From Cyclobacteriaceae bacterium (GTDB lineage Bacteria; Bacteroidota; Bacteroidia; Cytophagales; Cyclobacteriaceae), in assembly GCA_029882725.1 (NCBI GenBank), contig JAOUKG010000052.1, positions 1 through 9,268 of the forward strand: DNA of 9,268 nt, given 5' to 3'. Position numbers and translations under genes: made by a program. Below, one piece after another: positions 1-7,168 of the stretch (within the stretch, counting starts at the first letter, position 1; every line of letters begins with the position of its first letter). The notes beneath the pieces were generated by a model that did not search any database, was not told the origin of the DNA, and saw only the letters and a list, made by a program, of their open reading frames with translations.

Positions 1-20
1 ACCCCCGTAGGGAGGTCACC
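1..20 (+). repeat. Repeat core, copy 1 (outer left)
   Basis: This copy reads ACCCCCGTAGGGAGGTCACC. It pairs with 371-390 with one mismatch and is a direct repeat of 87-105, allowing a 2-nt gap. The window starts here, so its true left boundary is unknown. Confidence 0.7.
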
Positions 21-29
21 CAATAGTAA

Positions 30-65
30 CACCGTGTCGCAGGCCGGTAGGCTGAAGACACGGTG
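30..65. repeat. Hairpin with perfect 9-bp arms inside the left arm
   Basis: CACCGTGTC (30-38) and GACACGGTG (57-65) are perfect reverse complements. The 18-nt loop can fold further: C40-A41 with T53-G54, then GCC (43-45) with GGC (50-52) around a GGTA tip. A run of A follows on the + strand, so on the - strand a T-run precedes the stem. It is therefore not a + strand terminator. It most likely belongs to the repeat element. Confidence 0.65.
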
Positions 66-86
66 AAAAAAGATCAACCATGCCCC

Positions 87-111
87 CGACCCCGTAGAGG
101 TCGCCTAATTT
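87..111 (+). repeat. Repeat core, copy 2 (inner left)
   Basis: The core carries CGACC (87-91) and GGTCG (99-103) arms around CCGTAGA, so it is itself a small palindrome. About 20 of 25 bases match the reverse complement of 293-317, including the shared TAATTT tail. Confidence 0.65.
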
Positions 112-292
112 ACGGTCATAGTTAATGTCCGTTTTTGGAGGTCAATGTGTTCAAATATTTTTACAGATGATTTTCCCAATTGGGTTTGATTAACTTTTTT
201 TCTGCACCTTGCCCCCAGGATAAGGTGTATATATACTTGCATATAAGAATTAGCCATGACTAAATATAGGAAGGTGTACTTAATAGGGAGTC
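112..292. other. Core-free centre of the repeat element, no gene
   Basis: These 181 bases lie between the two repeat arms and have no credible reading frame. They contain a perfect 10-bp palindrome, CCCAATTGGG (175-184), and a hairpin with 6-bp arms, CACCTT (205-210) and AAGGTG (222-227). This may be the cargo-less core of a non-autonomous element or a structured RNA. Nothing here identifies it. Confidence 0.4.
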
Positions 293-317
293 AAATTAAA
301 CGACCCCTACAGGGCCG
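293..317 (-). repeat. Repeat core, copy 3 (inner right, reversed)
   Basis: Read on the - strand this gives CGGCCCTGTAGGGGTCG followed by TTTAATTT, matching copy 2 at about 20 of 25 positions. Three of the five differences are transitions between the palindromic core positions, as expected of diverged copies. Confidence 0.65.
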
Positions 318-343
318 ATTTCTATAACGTTTATTTTACCCCG

Positions 344-369
344 GGTTTCCAGCCTGTCGGCTTTCAACC
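344..369. repeat. Stem-loop in the right arm
   Basis: AGCC (351-354) and GGCT (359-362) close a TGTC tip. After a 3-nt internal mismatch on each side, GGTT (344-347) pairs with AACC (366-369). It occupies the same relative place as the 30-65 hairpin in the left arm and shares its AGCC/GGCT-type apex. Confidence 0.55.
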
Positions 370-370
370 A

Positions 371-390
371 GGTGACCACCCTACGGGGGT
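371..390 (-). repeat. Repeat core, copy 4 (outer right, reversed)
   Basis: GGTGACCACCCTACGGGGGT is the inverted counterpart of positions 1-20, with one mismatch at the W position (A versus T). The similarity stops at 390/391, where AT-rich sequence resumes. Confidence 0.7.
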
Positions 391-619
391 CATGAACTTG
401 GTTTAACTTTGTGAAGAAACAAAAACTATTTTTATTGTTTTGCTATTATTTAGGATCGTTTATTTTTTAACTATACCGCATTGTAACAGAAAAGATTGTT
501 GGTAATATGTTCTTAATATAAGAAAGGCTTTTCCTAACAGTTTCATAATATTTAGTTAGAACTCAAATAACACTAAATAATCAGTTTTGCAGCGTACAAA
601 AATTAAAACGTTACAAAAC
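391..619 (+). promoter_or_regulatory. AT-rich leader upstream of the lipoprotein gene
   Basis: This non-coding stretch runs from the end of the repeat element to the chosen ATG. It contains one exact match to the Bacteroidota -7 consensus TAnnTTTG, TAACTTTG at 404-411, with no TTG at the usual -33 distance. A one-mismatch form, CAGTTTTG, lies at 582-589 just before the gene. A perfect inverted repeat TTCTTA-ATA-TAAGAA lies at 510-524. The promoter must lie somewhere here, but no candidate is decisive. Confidence 0.3.
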
Positions 620-2593
620 ATGAAATTCACAAAAAGACTAATAATTATGTCGCTTATTATTGCATCTGTATTCGGTTGCAAGAATAAAAATGAAATTACG
701 GTATACAATCCTCCTGCATTTACAATTGCTACAGCGAGTTCTACCGTTAAAGTAGGACAAACTACTGATATTACTCTGGAACTGACAGGAGTTCCTGGTC
801 AGTTGGGTTCAGTAAATGCTACAGTAGCAGGAGGCGGAACAATAGCGTTGGATGCCTCGGGAATGATAGGGCAAACTTCTGGCACAATTGCCGGTGTATA
901 TACAGCTGGAAACACTTCAGGTGGTGATGTTATAACCATAGAAGTAACTGATCAGCAAAACCCTGCAAAAACAACAGTAAAAACGCTGCCCATTTCAATA
1001 ACTTTATTATCACCTCCTACAGTTACTCTTTCTTCTCCCTTCTCTATAAACAATGTGGGAAATACCGCATCTGTAGATTTAACATTTGGAGCGGAAGCAG
1101 GATTGGCCTCTTATTCCGTTATTCTTGGAACAACAGAATATGCAGCAGGAACATTATCAGGAGCCTCGCAATTAATCACTTTTGACTATTTAGTAAAAGC
1201 CACAGACCCTGATGGCGACCTTGTATTTACTGTGAAAGTTATTGACAGCAACGGTATAGAAAATAGCACAAACTATACTGTTACTGTAAATCCGGCTACT
1301 CCAGTTGAAAGGTTGGCATTGGCTTTTACCGAATGGGGAAATCAATATGTAGACCCGGTTTTTACAGCCAACAGTATAATACCAACTTCCACGGGTGTAA
1401 CCGGAAACACAGCAGTAGTAAATCATCCATTTATAGTTTCTACAAATTATAAAGGAGCCCTTGATCCCAATGCTGCAACACCCTGGTATGCTGTTGATAA
1501 CTGGTCATTTTATTCTTACCTGGTACAGGGAGCCAATGATAAGGTAAGAACACAAGGAGCTACACTTGTTAATGTTTCAACTACAGATCTTGATGGAGAT
1601 GGGGTTACAGACAATGCTTTAACATCAATCCACTGGACAAAAGACAAAACGTATTTATTAAATGGTTTCGTATTTGTGAGTGATGGTCAAACCCTTACCA
1701 TCGATGCCGGAACGGTAATTAAAGGAAAACCGGGGTTAGGAACCAATGCAAGTGCATTGATTATTGCCCGCGGTGGTAAGATCATGGCGATGGGGAGCTC
1801 GTTGGAGCCCATCATCATGACTTATGAAGCTGATCCTTTGGATGGTACAACCGCACCAACGGTAAGGGGCCAATGGGGTGGTTTGATTTTGTTGGGTAAA
1901 GCCAGATTGAATTCGGCCAATGGAACCACCTCCATAGAAGGAATCCCCACCACAGAACCCAAAGGACTATATGGTGGAAATACAGATGATGATTCTTCGG
2001 GAGAACTTCACTATGTTTCCATTCGTCATGGAGGAACCGACATCGGTGCAGGAAATGAAATTAATGGCCTTACTTTGGGAGGAGTAGGTTCAAATACAGT
2101 AATTGAATATGTTGAGGTTATAGGTAATACAGATGATGGTGTGGAATATTTTGGAGGAACGGTTAATGTTTCCCATTTCATTACAGCCTATCAGGGTGAT
2201 GACGGATTGGATTATGATGAAGGTTATCGAGGAGCCAATCAATTTATAATTGTACATCAGGATCCGGCAGCCGGAGACAGAGGAGGGGAACACGACGGTG
2301 GAACAACACCTGAAACCGGAACTCCCTATGCAATTCCCTATTTTGTTAACGTTACCTCTACAGGCAAATCTCTTTCACGTACTATTACGTTTCGTGATAA
2401 TGCAGGTGGGTATTACTACAACTCTATTTTTACCGGTTATGGTAAGGGAATTGATATAGAAGATATTGCTGCCGATGTTCAGGATTCATACAAACAATTT
2501 TTGGATGGTAATCTGCAGTTAAAAGGAAACATCTTCTTTAATATAGGTGCTGGTTCAACAGGATCCACTCTGTTTACAATTTCGGTTATTTAA
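620..2593 (+). CDS. Surface/periplasmic lipoprotein with Ig-like modules and a parallel beta-helix, C-terminus possibly missing
   Basis: The protein has 657 residues from the ATG at 620. An upstream in-frame TTG at 587 would add 11 residues before the signal peptide, so I reject it. MKFTKR, a hydrophobic stretch and the lipobox VFGC predict lipidation at Cys20. Two Ig-like beta modules follow (about 33-127 and 132-225), the second containing a DPDGD turn. A DLDGDGVTD Ca-binding-type loop lies near 323-331. From about 340 the repeats rich in Gly, Asn and Asp (for example GQWGGLILLGKA, SGELHYVSIRHGG, NTDDGVEYFGG) fit a right-handed parallel beta-helix. The acidic Bacteroidetes surface-export signal is not evident after Cys20 (KNKNE follows). 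In similar proteins I recall, about 100 further residues follow the NSIF...LKGNIFF region; here the protein ends 18 residues after it. No function is established. A role with the adjacent TonB-dependent receptor is an inference from proximity. Confidence 0.8.
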   Translation: MKFTKRLIIMSLIIASVFGCKNKNEITVYNPPAFTIATASSTVKVGQTTDITLELTGVPGQLGSVNATVAGGGTIALDASGMIGQTSGTIAGVYTAGNTSGGDVITIEVTDQQNPAKTTVKTLPISITLLSPPTVTLSSPFSINNVGNTASVDLTFGAEAGLASYSVILGTTEYAAGTLSGASQLITFDYLVKATDPDGDLVFTVKVIDSNGIENSTNYTVTVNPATPVERLALAFTEWGNQYVDPVFTANSIIPTSTGVTGNTAVVNHPFIVSTNYKGALDPNAATPWYAVDNWSFYSYLVQGANDKVRTQGATLVNVSTTDLDGDGVTDNALTSIHWTKDKTYLLNGFVFVSDGQTLTIDAGTVIKGKPGLGTNASALIIARGGKIMAMGSSLEPIIMTYEADPLDGTTAPTVRGQWGGLILLGKARLNSANGTTSIEGIPTTEPKGLYGGNTDDDSSGELHYVSIRHGGTDIGAGNEINGLTLGGVGSNTVIEYVEVIGNTDDGVEYFGGTVNVSHFITAYQGDDGLDYDEGYRGANQFIIVHQDPAAGDRGGEHDGGTTPETGTPYAIPYFVNVTSTGKSLSRTITFRDNAGGYYYNSIFTGYGKGIDIEDIAADVQDSYKQFLDGNLQLKGNIFFNIGAGSTGSTLFTISVI

Positions 2594-2630
2594 CCAGGTT
2601 TCACCCGGAATTGCGGTTCTTTCGGGTATG

Positions 2631-2659
2631 GCCACTCAGCAATGGGTGGCCTTTTTTTG
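2631..2659 (+). terminator. Rho-independent terminator after the lipoprotein gene
   Basis: GCCACTC (2631-2637) pairs with GGGTGGC (2644-2650) over 7 bp with one G-T wobble and a 6-nt loop, followed directly by CTTTTTTTG. It lies 38 nt after the stop codon. A weaker ACCCG...CGGGT pair sits just before it (2603-2627). It should separate this transcript from the receptor gene. Confidence 0.85.
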
Positions 2660-2737
2660 TTTATTGAAGAGACAATAACCCCCAAATTCATAACAATACC
2701 TTTACATTGCCTTAAACATCTGATAAAATACCAACCC

Positions 2738-2745
2738 TACATTTG
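2738..2745 (+). promoter_or_regulatory. Bacteroidota -7 promoter element for the TonB-dependent receptor
   Basis: TACATTTG matches TAnnTTTG exactly and ends 23 nt before the ATG at 2769. The -33 TTG is weak: TTA at 2712-2714 is the nearest match at an acceptable spacing. Together with the terminator at 2631-2659 it implies independent transcription and a very short leader. Confidence 0.55.
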
Positions 2746-2763
2746 CGGTATAATAAAACCGCA
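2744..2763. promoter_or_regulatory. Inverted repeat TGCGGT-N8-ACCGCA in the receptor leader
   Basis: Perfect 6-bp arms (2744-2749 and 2758-2763) surround ATAATAAA. The left arm overlaps the last bases of the -7 element and the right arm ends 5 nt before the start codon. This suits an operator or a leader hairpin that could hide the ribosome-binding region. No purine-rich Shine-Dalgarno is present. The function is inferred from position only. Confidence 0.45.
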
Positions 2764-2768
2764 TTACA

Positions 2769-5582
2769 ATGATTAAAAATTCAGTACTATTAATTCTACT
2801 TTCATTTTGCTCTTTTCTGGCATATAGTCAAAACGGTACTATTCGGGGAAAAGTAATTGATAACGAGTTTGGCGACGAGCTAATTGGAGCTACGGTAGTA
2901 ATTTCGGGTACCACTATTGGTTCAGTAACTGATCTTGAAGGTGCATTTACTATTGCAAACCTTTCTCCTTCTATTTATAGTTTGGAGGTGAGTTACGTGG
3001 GTTATGAAACGAAGAAAATCACTGGAATTTCTGTAGAACCTGAAGAAATAACCATTATTGATATCCGACTGGGTGGAGATGTTGAAGAGTTGGAAGAGAT
3101 TGTAGTAATGGCCGAAGCTTTGAAAAGTTCCGAATCGGGTGTTTTGACAGCCCAAAAAAAGTCACTTCAGGTGGTTGATGGTATGGGAGTGGAGCAGTTT
3201 TCAAGAGGAGGCGATAGTGATGCGGGTTCAGCAATTAAAAGGATCACCGGTATTTCAGTAGAAGGTGGAAAATATGTATATGTAAGAGGTCTTGGCGACA
3301 GGTATAGTAAAACTTCCCTGAATGGAGCAGATATACCTGGCCTTGACCCTAACAGGAACACGGTGCAGATGGATTTATTCCCAACCAATCTGATTGATAA
3401 CATCATGGTTTACAAAACCTTTTCGCCTGAATTACCGGGCGATTTTACCGGGGGTTATGTAAATGTGGAAACCAAAGATTTCCCTGATAAATTCAATCTG
3501 CAGTATTCAGTAAAGATGGGCGTAAACCCTCAGGCCAATCTTAACAGTTCATTTCTTACCCATTCAGGAGGCAAACTTGATATTTTCGGAATTAATGATG
3601 GAACTCGTGACATCCCCTCTTTAATTAGTTCAAACACAATTCCAAACAATGGCGGAACAACCCCGGAGGAAGTGAGCCTTTTAAATCAAATGGGAAATTC
3701 ATTTTCTTTAATGGAAATGCAACCAGGGCAGAAAATGAAATCGTTGAATCAATCGCATGCCTGGTCCCTGGGAAATCAAAGAACCTTATTTGGAAAACCG
3801 TTTGGTTATATTACCGGGGTTTCTTATTCCCTTTCCTATGAAAATTTCGATAATGGTAAAACAGGCAGATTTACAATGCCGGGCCAGGGTTCTCAATCTT
3901 TGATCACACAACTGGATTTAAATGATCATAAAAGTACGGAATCTGTTTTATGGGGTGCTTTTGCCAACTTCAGTTCCAAGCTAAGCACTACCGACAAAAT
4001 CAGTTTAACATTAATGAGAAACCAGAGCTCCGACAAAACTTCCAGAGTTCAAGCAGGGAAAAAACCGGAAGATGATCCCGATTTAAATTATGAAACACGT
4101 GCATTGATGTTTCAGGAAAGGTCAATTTCTTCAGCACAGCTAAAGGGGGAACATGTTTTGGTAAATTTGGGAGGTTCGAAGCTCAAATGGATTTCAAGCT
4201 ATACACTTGCCGGCCAAAATGAACCCGACCTCAGGTTTTTTACCTATGGGTCACGAACTTTTGGTGATCAAACCTACTACTCAATTGAACCTTCAATAGG
4301 CCAATTACCTACTCGTTATTTTCGGGAAATGAATGAAAGCCATTTTGATAATAAACTACATTTTACCCTGCCTTTGGGTGAAAATGGAACTCAGGGAAAG
4401 ATCAAGGCCGGTGCTGCTTATGTTGTGAAAAATCGTCACTTCCGTGAAAATCAATACAGGTACAGCAGTAAACCTACTCCTCCTGATTTTTTCACAGGCG
4501 ATCCTAATAAATACATAAGCGCAGATTTACTGGGAACGGATTCTCCTTATGGTACTTTTATCATGGATGCCTATGATGCCAGCAACAATTATGATGGTTC
4601 TCAATATATATCTTCAGGATATGCAATGATTGAAAAGAATGTTGGTGAAAAAATAAGAATTGTGGCAGGGGGAAGGCTGGAGTCAACCCGGTTGAGTATT
4701 GAAAGTTTCGATGCTAATGATAAGGCAGGAAAGTTGAATGCCACTAATTTTTTGCCGTCCATAAGTGGTTCATATAGTTTAAGAAAGGACATGAATTTAA
4801 AATGGGGATTTAGTAAAACCCTGGCCAGACCCACTTTCCGTGAAATGGCTCCGTTTGCTTCTTTTGATTTTATTGGTGACTATTTATTGGTAGGAAATCC
4901 TGGATTGAAACAAACAGAAATAAATAACTTGGACATTCGTTGGGAAAATTATATAAGACAAGGTGAGATTTTAGCTATCGGAGCATTCTACAAAGATTTC
5001 ACAAACCCCATTGAGAAAACATTCAATGTAGCTGCAGCCAATGGTAATGAGCTTACCTGGAGAAATACACCACACGCAGTATTATACGGTATAGAAGCTG
5101 AGTTTAGAAAACGACTTGATTTTATTTCTCCGCAGTTATTCAGATACACAGTTGGTTCCAATGTAACCTATTTAAAAAGTCTGGTAGATATTGATGCAAG
5201 TGAATTGTCTATTATCAGGGCCTTTGATCCCAATGCTTCGTCGAAACGCGAAATGTTTGGCCAGTCTCCTTACGTTGTAAACTCATTTATCTCGTACGAT
5301 GACTTTGACAATTTAAGTATCAATGCCACCTACTACATCAATGGCGATAGACTTTCGGTGGTAACAAGTGGAGGAACACCCAACGTAATTGAAAATGCCA
5401 GGGGAATACTGAATGTTAATATGACAAAAACTGTGGGCAAATTCGCCCTCAAATTTTCAGCTAATAACCTTTTAAATCCTGCATATAACTACACGCAGAC
5501 CTTCCTTGAAAAGGCCTATGTATTTCAAAATTACAAAGTGGGAAGAACCTTTACTTTAGGGTTTAATTATAAAATTGATTAG
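2769..5582 (+). CDS. TonB-dependent outer-membrane receptor, carboxypeptidase-D-like N-domain
   Basis: The protein has 937 residues, typical for a Bacteroidota receptor. A signal peptide covers about 1-20 with a likely cut after AYS. Residues 22-105 form a carboxypeptidase-regulatory-like beta-sandwich (GTIRGKVID...SVTDLEGAFTI...YVGYE). The stretch EELEEIVV (about 106-113) is in TonB-box position. The plug is at about 120-237 and contains YVYVRGLGDRYSKTSLNG and the end GDFTGGYVNVET. The beta-barrel fills the rest, and the last strand (GRTFTLGFNYKI) is a good outer-membrane insertion signal. The plug resembles the TonB-Xanth-Caul type receptors (VRGLG.R...LNG, FP..L...V..YK) rather than SusC, and no SusD is nearby. 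It should import an unidentified substrate with TonB-ExbBD energy. The receptor lies downstream of the lipoprotein gene and has its own promoter signal. Confidence 0.9.
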   Translation: MIKNSVLLILLSFCSFLAYSQNGTIRGKVIDNEFGDELIGATVVISGTTIGSVTDLEGAFTIANLSPSIYSLEVSYVGYETKKITGISVEPEEITIIDIRLGGDVEELEEIVVMAEALKSSESGVLTAQKKSLQVVDGMGVEQFSRGGDSDAGSAIKRITGISVEGGKYVYVRGLGDRYSKTSLNGADIPGLDPNRNTVQMDLFPTNLIDNIMVYKTFSPELPGDFTGGYVNVETKDFPDKFNLQYSVKMGVNPQANLNSSFLTHSGGKLDIFGINDGTRDIPSLISSNTIPNNGGTTPEEVSLLNQMGNSFSLMEMQPGQKMKSLNQSHAWSLGNQRTLFGKPFGYITGVSYSLSYENFDNGKTGRFTMPGQGSQSLITQLDLNDHKSTESVLWGAFANFSSKLSTTDKISLTLMRNQSSDKTSRVQAGKKPEDDPDLNYETRALMFQERSISSAQLKGEHVLVNLGGSKLKWISSYTLAGQNEPDLRFFTYGSRTFGDQTYYSIEPSIGQLPTRYFREMNESHFDNKLHFTLPLGENGTQGKIKAGAAYVVKNRHFRENQYRYSSKPTPPDFFTGDPNKYISADLLGTDSPYGTFIMDAYDASNNYDGSQYISSGYAMIEKNVGEKIRIVAGGRLESTRLSIESFDANDKAGKLNATNFLPSISGSYSLRKDMNLKWGFSKTLARPTFREMAPFASFDFIGDYLLVGNPGLKQTEINNLDIRWENYIRQGEILAIGAFYKDFTNPIEKTFNVAAANGNELTWRNTPHAVLYGIEAEFRKRLDFISPQLFRYTVGSNVTYLKSLVDIDASELSIIRAFDPNASSKREMFGQSPYVVNSFISYDDFDNLSINATYYINGDRLSVVTSGGTPNVIENARGILNVNMTKTVGKFALKFSANNLLNPAYNYTQTFLEKAYVFQNYKVGRTFTLGFNYKID

Positions 5583-5978
5583 GTCTATTCTGTTTTGTTC
5601 AAATACAGATTTCTGTTTTTCCGAAGTTTAAATTTTTACTTTCCAACAATCATTTTCCCTTCATTGGAGGGAATTCAAATTTAGGTTTTAGATAATACTT
5701 AACTTCGCAAAAGGGATTAGATAGTCTCATAATAATTTTTGCTACAAAAGTGAAATTAAAAAAACCTTAACAAAACGGCATTGAGTCTGCATTATTATGT
5801 AATTGATATTACAACGGGGGATAAACCAAGTTAGAAAGTGTATTCTGAGATAAACTTCACATAAATATATATTAACCATAATAATTCATAATAATTTATT
5901 GTATAATAAAAAAAAGGATTAATTTTAATTACACGGAGTAGACTAGACTGATTAATTTTTTGATTTTAATCTATAATT
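5583..5978. other. AT-rich intergenic region with weak hairpins, no gene
   Basis: I see no credible reading frame or RNA gene in these 396 bases. Two small hairpins lie near the receptor stop (see the terminator entry). A very AT-rich tract runs from about 5865 to 5975 and contains TATAAT at 5902-5907, which is uninformative in such composition. No exact TAnnTTTG was found. The promoter of the VOC gene is presumably in the last 250 bases. Confidence 0.5.
5605..5673 (+). terminator. Possible weak terminator(s) of the receptor gene
   Basis: ACAG-ATTT-CTGT (5605-5616) is followed by TTTT, but the stem is only 4 bp. TTCCCT (5655-5660) and AGGGAA (5668-5673) form a perfect 6-bp stem with a 7-nt loop, without a T-run after it. 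Either could help end the receptor transcript, and neither is convincing alone. Confidence 0.25.
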
Positions 5979-7058
5979 ATGGTAGATAAATTGATATACG
6001 GGATTCAGCAGATTGGAGTGGGGGTTGACGATGCGGCGAAAGTTTTTGAATGGTATGCTACAAGATTGGGTTCAGATATTGCTGTTTTCGAGGATAATAA
6101 CATTGCCACAGAAATGTCTCCCTATATGGGAGGGAAACCGCATAAAAAGAAAGCAATTCTGGCTATGAATATGCGAGGAGGGAGTGGGTATGAAATATGG
6201 CAATATCTTGATAGGACACCTAAAAAACCGAAAGAAGAGATTAATGTTGGTGATTTTGGTATAAATGTAGCATTTATAAAAACAAGGGAAATTCAAAAAA
6301 CATTTGATAGACTATTTCAAAATGGTGAAAATATAATATCAGAGATAGTAGAGGAGCCAGATGGAATGAAAAGTTTTTATATGAAAGATCCGTGTAATAA
6401 TTTGTTAAAAGTAAAAGAACATAATTCATGGTATTCAAAAAATGGATTGGAGGTTGGAGGCACTTTTGGTTGTTTAATAGGTGTTTCGGATATCAACAGT
6501 TCGTTAAAGTTATATTCGGATATTTTAGAATATGATCAGGTTATTTATGATCAAACAGGTATTTTTCCCGATTTAGAACACTTACCAAATGGGAAGGGTA
6601 CATTTCGAAGGGTGCTGCTTGGGCATAAACCTAATAGAAAGGGGGGATTCAGTAAATTATTGGGAGAAAGTCAAATTGAGCTTATTGAAAGCCTTAATAA
6701 TAAACCGAGAAAAATTTTTGAAGACCGATATTGGGGTGATATAGGATTTATACATTTATGTTTTGATATAAAAAACATGTCGGCACTCACTAAGGAATGT
6801 AGCGAAAAAGGTTTTCCCTTTAAAATACTAAGTTCCGAATCTTTTGATATGGGAGAAGCAAATGGGCATTGGGGCTATATTGAGGATCCGGATGGAACCT
6901 TGATTGAATTTGTAGAAACCCGCAAAGTTCCTTTGATAAAAAAACTGAAACTCAATATAGACTTAACAAACAGAAATCCGCATAAACCTCTGCCAAATTG
7001 GATGATAAAGGCTTTGAGATTAAATAGGGTTAAATTTAAAAATAAAGGAGTCAATTAA
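5979..7058 (+). CDS. Two-domain VOC superfamily (glyoxalase/dioxygenase fold) protein
   Basis: The protein has 359 residues and two VOC domains (about 4-148 and 160-314). Each begins with IGVGVDD or IGVSDIN and ends with a DP..N/G type strand (DPCNNLLK, DPDGTLIE). A basic tail at about 316-359 contains PLIKKLKLNIDL and ends near LRLNRVK. From recall, the whole arrangement, including the GGSGYEIWQY and DMGEANGHWGYIEDPDG motifs, matches a conserved Bacteroidota VOC family without a known substrate. In domain 2, Glu234, His259 and Glu310 sit at metal-ligand positions but the first-strand His is replaced (Gly164). In domain 1 the corresponding sites are Gln10, Glu72 and Lys144, so that half probably does not bind metal. 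No signal peptide is present, so it is cytosolic. Codon use looks more A/T-rich than in the neighbours. The gene stands alone and converges on the gene after it. Confidence 0.85.
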   Translation: MVDKLIYGIQQIGVGVDDAAKVFEWYATRLGSDIAVFEDNNIATEMSPYMGGKPHKKKAILAMNMRGGSGYEIWQYLDRTPKKPKEEINVGDFGINVAFIKTREIQKTFDRLFQNGENIISEIVEEPDGMKSFYMKDPCNNLLKVKEHNSWYSKNGLEVGGTFGCLIGVSDINSSLKLYSDILEYDQVIYDQTGIFPDLEHLPNGKGTFRRVLLGHKPNRKGGFSKLLGESQIELIESLNNKPRKIFEDRYWGDIGFIHLCFDIKNMSALTKECSEKGFPFKILSSESFDMGEANGHWGYIEDPDGTLIEFVETRKVPLIKKLKLNIDLTNRNPHKPLPNWMIKALRLNRVKFKNKGVN

Positions 7059-7083
7059 AGATAAAATTGATTTTAGTTATCTT
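7058..7083. terminator. AT-rich hairpin after the VOC gene, possible weak terminator
   Basis: AAGATAA (7058-7064) and TTATCTT (7077-7083) are perfect 7-bp arms around a 12-nt loop, overlapping the stop codon. GATTTTAATTT follows, which is T-rich but not a clean T-run. The stem has only one G-C pair, so termination is uncertain. Confidence 0.3.
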
Positions 7084-7145
7084 GATTTTAATTTAGACCC
7101 TTATGATCAATTCTGTTCGGGCTTTTAGGATCAAAACTTTTTTAA

Positions 7146-7159
7146 TTCTTAATTAAGAA
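7146..7159. repeat. Perfect 14-bp palindrome between convergent genes
   Basis: TTCTTAATTAAGAA reads the same on both strands and lies 10 nt beyond the stop of the minus-strand PLP gene. Its half-sites equal those of the 510-524 inverted repeat. It could be a protein-binding site or a chance result of AT-rich composition. Confidence 0.3.
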
Positions 7160-7168
7160 CTGATTTTC

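Larger units (their letters stand above)
1..390. repeat. Modular long inverted repeat (REP/BIME-like or MITE-like element)
   Basis: Positions 1-20 and the reverse complement of 371-390 agree at 19 of 20 bases. Positions 87-111 and the reverse complement of 293-317 agree at about 20 of 25. Between each outer and inner unit lies a hairpin with AGCC/GGCT-type arms (30-65 and 344-369), and those apical parts also match each other in inverted orientation (about 12 of 16). Each arm is therefore core, hairpin, core, and the arms face each other across 112-292. The cores are short, GC-rich and partly palindromic, unlike the AT-rich surroundings, as expected of REP-type repeats. No transposase is visible. 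The left end may continue outside the window. The arms are directly visible; the mobile-element reading is inference. Confidence 0.7.

Noticed and set aside
1..390. CRISPR array
   Set aside because: The repeat copies are in both orientations with unequal spacing and no uniform spacers, and no cas gene is present.
587..619. TTG start at 587 extending the lipoprotein by 11 residues
   Set aside because: It would put a polar, Lys-rich stretch before a complete lipoprotein signal peptide that starts properly at the ATG at 620.
5902..5907. TATAAT as a classical promoter for the VOC gene
   Set aside because: The tract is almost pure A/T, there is no matching -35, and Bacteroidota promoters use a different consensus.
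7101..7140. TGATC...GATCA pair followed by a T-rich stretch as a terminator for the VOC gene
   Set aside because: The arms are only 5 bp around a 20-nt loop and GATC is self-complementary, so this is likely chance.
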